From a virus, in IMG/VR virus record IMGVR_UViG_3300008116_000114, positions 1-37,496 of that record: 37,496 bases of DNA; one strand, written 5' to 3'. This document shows positions 36,594 to 37,496 of the stretch, piece by piece. The translations under genes and the position numbers were made by a program. Within the stretch, counting starts at the first letter, position 1. Every line of letters starts with the position of its first letter. Under the pieces are notes generated by a model. It was not told the origin of the DNA, did no database searches, and was given only the letters and a program-made list of their open reading frames with translations.

Positions 36594-37496
36594 CCGAGGA
36601 TTGCGTAGTCGGAGATCGCGGTCGCCTGGCGCATGGCTGGGCGATCGCGGCGAACGAGGGTCCGCGCTTCACCGGCGCCGACCAGAAGGTATTGTGCCGC
36701 TTCCGCAACGTGCGAATACGGGCCTTTGTCCGGAACGTCGCGGTAGCGCTCGTCGCCCGTCACCTGCACCCGCTTGAACTGGTAGCCGCCGGCCATGGCC
36801 TTGCGCAGCACCGTGCAGCGGGGGTGGATGAGGAGCCCGGGCGCGCCGTCGATCAGCCGGCTCAGGCAGGTGGCGACGCTCTCGCGCCGCTTGGTGAAGT
36901 CGTTGGTCGGGGCAGGGCGGGCCTCGACGCCGGCGGCCTGCAGGATCTGAAACGGCGTGCGCTCGTCAGTCTGCGCGCGGCCCTCGCCGGCCGGATCGCC
37001 GGTGATCGACCCGAAGGCCATGCCGGGGTAGCGCTCGTGCATGGCGTTGCGCAGCAGCTCGGCAAAGCGCACCGCGCCCATGTCCTCGGTGACCAGCTCG
37101 GAGTGGATCCGCCAGCCGCCCATGGGCAAGCGCTGCCCGAACACCGCGGCCGGCGTCAGGCCGAAGTCGATGCCGATGTGGATCGGCTGGCCAGGCAGAA
37201 GCTCGAACTCCTTGACATGCACCGAGTCGCGGAACTCCGGGTAGACCGGCTTGCCGTCGCGCACGAAGCCGTAGTCGGCGTGGACGTAGACCTTGACCCA
37301 GTCCTCGCTCTTGCCGGCCACTTGGCGCTTGTAGTAGCCGCGGCCGGCCTCGCGCCGCACCGGGTCGCCCTCGGGCAGCACCAGCGTGTCGGGCGTCTGG
37401 TTCAGCCAGTCGAGGTTCTCGGCGTCGGGGTCGAGGCCGCCCGGCTGGCGGAAGAAGGCCCAGCCCTCGGGATGCGTCTCCTCGGCCAGCTTGTAC
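36590..37496 (-). CDS. terL: Terminase large subunit, C-terminal nuclease part (continued from 1-659)
   Basis: This fragment enters at the right edge and encodes the last part of TerL (joined length 483 aa). The nuclease fold is visible: IHIGIDFGLTPAAVFGQ with the first catalytic Asp, then FGSITGDPAGEGRAQTDE with a further Asp, then LLIHPRC and YSHVAEAAQYLLVG near the end, which carries the late acidic/His element of the family. The last 114 bases repeat positions 1-114. The stop overlaps the next gene start as GTGA. Confidence 0.93.
   Translation of the reverse strand, partial: YKLAEETHPEGWAFFRQPGGLDPDAENLDWLNQTPDTLVLPEGDPVRREAGRGYYKRQVAGKSEDWVKVYVHADYGFVRDGKPVYPEFRDSVHVKEFELLPGQPIHIGIDFGLTPAAVFGQRLPMGGWRIHSELVTEDMGAVRFAELLRNAMHERYPGMAFGSITGDPAGEGRAQTDERTPFQILQAAGVEARPAPTNDFTKRRESVATCLSRLIDGAPGLLIHPRCTVLRKAMAGGYQFKRVQVTGDERYRDVPDKGPYSHVAEAAQYLLVGAGEARTLVRRDRPAMRQATAISDYAILG
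37383..37496. repeat. Terminal direct repeat, right copy (circular closure)
   Basis: Identical to positions 1-114. Removing one copy leaves a 37382-bp circle with intact TerL. Confidence 0.95.

Noticed and set aside
34744-36777. 677-codon plus-strand open frame opposite the portal gene
   Set aside because: The portal is unmistakable on the minus strand; the antisense translation is His/Arg/Leu-rich filler.

Overview
The window looks like the complete genome of a small temperate podovirus, closed on itself. The first 114 bases recur exactly as the last 114 (37383-37496), and a single large-terminase gene runs across that junction in frame. One genome length is therefore 37382 bp. GC content is high by eye. 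The set of virion proteins resembles what I recall of BPP-1-like (Bordetella) and BcepC6B-like (Burkholderia) podophages: T7-type portal, scaffold, a capsid plus cement protein pair, tail adaptor, nozzle and ejection proteins, but no phage RNA polymerase. A betaproteobacterial host is likely. I found no tRNA, rRNA, CRISPR array, insertion sequence, integrase, partition gene, DNA polymerase, helicase or reverse transcriptase.

Layout. A divergent immunity switch sits at 6134-6216: a Cro-like gene to the left and a CI-like repressor to the right. Rightward genes (6217-10184) are small unknown proteins, two small membrane proteins, a YqaJ/lambda-type exonuclease, an Erf-type annealing protein, a zinc-ribbon/HTH protein and two small proteins, ending at a hairpin terminator near 10214-10243. 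Leftward genes start with cro and run through RusA, a Tad2-like (DUF2829) protein, SSB, a DUF1376 replication protein with apparent iterons inside its gene, small proteins, a MazG-like enzyme, TerS, a DUF3310 protein and TerL. Most of these overlap by ATGA or GTGA. Across the circle junction the same strand continues with portal, scaffold, capsid, cement protein, small structural proteins, adaptor, nozzle, ejection proteins (including one of 2991 aa), tailspike, fibre, lysis genes, and then a strong intrinsic terminator at 10644-10673. One isolated leftward gene (10314-10586) lies beyond that terminator.

How it works together. The switch chooses lysogeny or leftward expression. The replication protein probably binds iterons in its own gene and recruits host replication proteins. 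Exonuclease, annealing protein, SSB and RusA form a recombination set. Late genes build a capsid packaged by TerS/TerL. The tail delivers a lytic transglycosylase and a giant multidomain ejection protein. The best leads are the lambda-like origin inside the initiator gene, the Tad2-like anti-Thoeris candidate, a lectin-like module inserted in the tail nozzle, a zincin-type HExxH motif in the giant protein, a structured non-coding segment between ssb and the initiator, and an immunity system without any visible integration or plasmid-maintenance gene.
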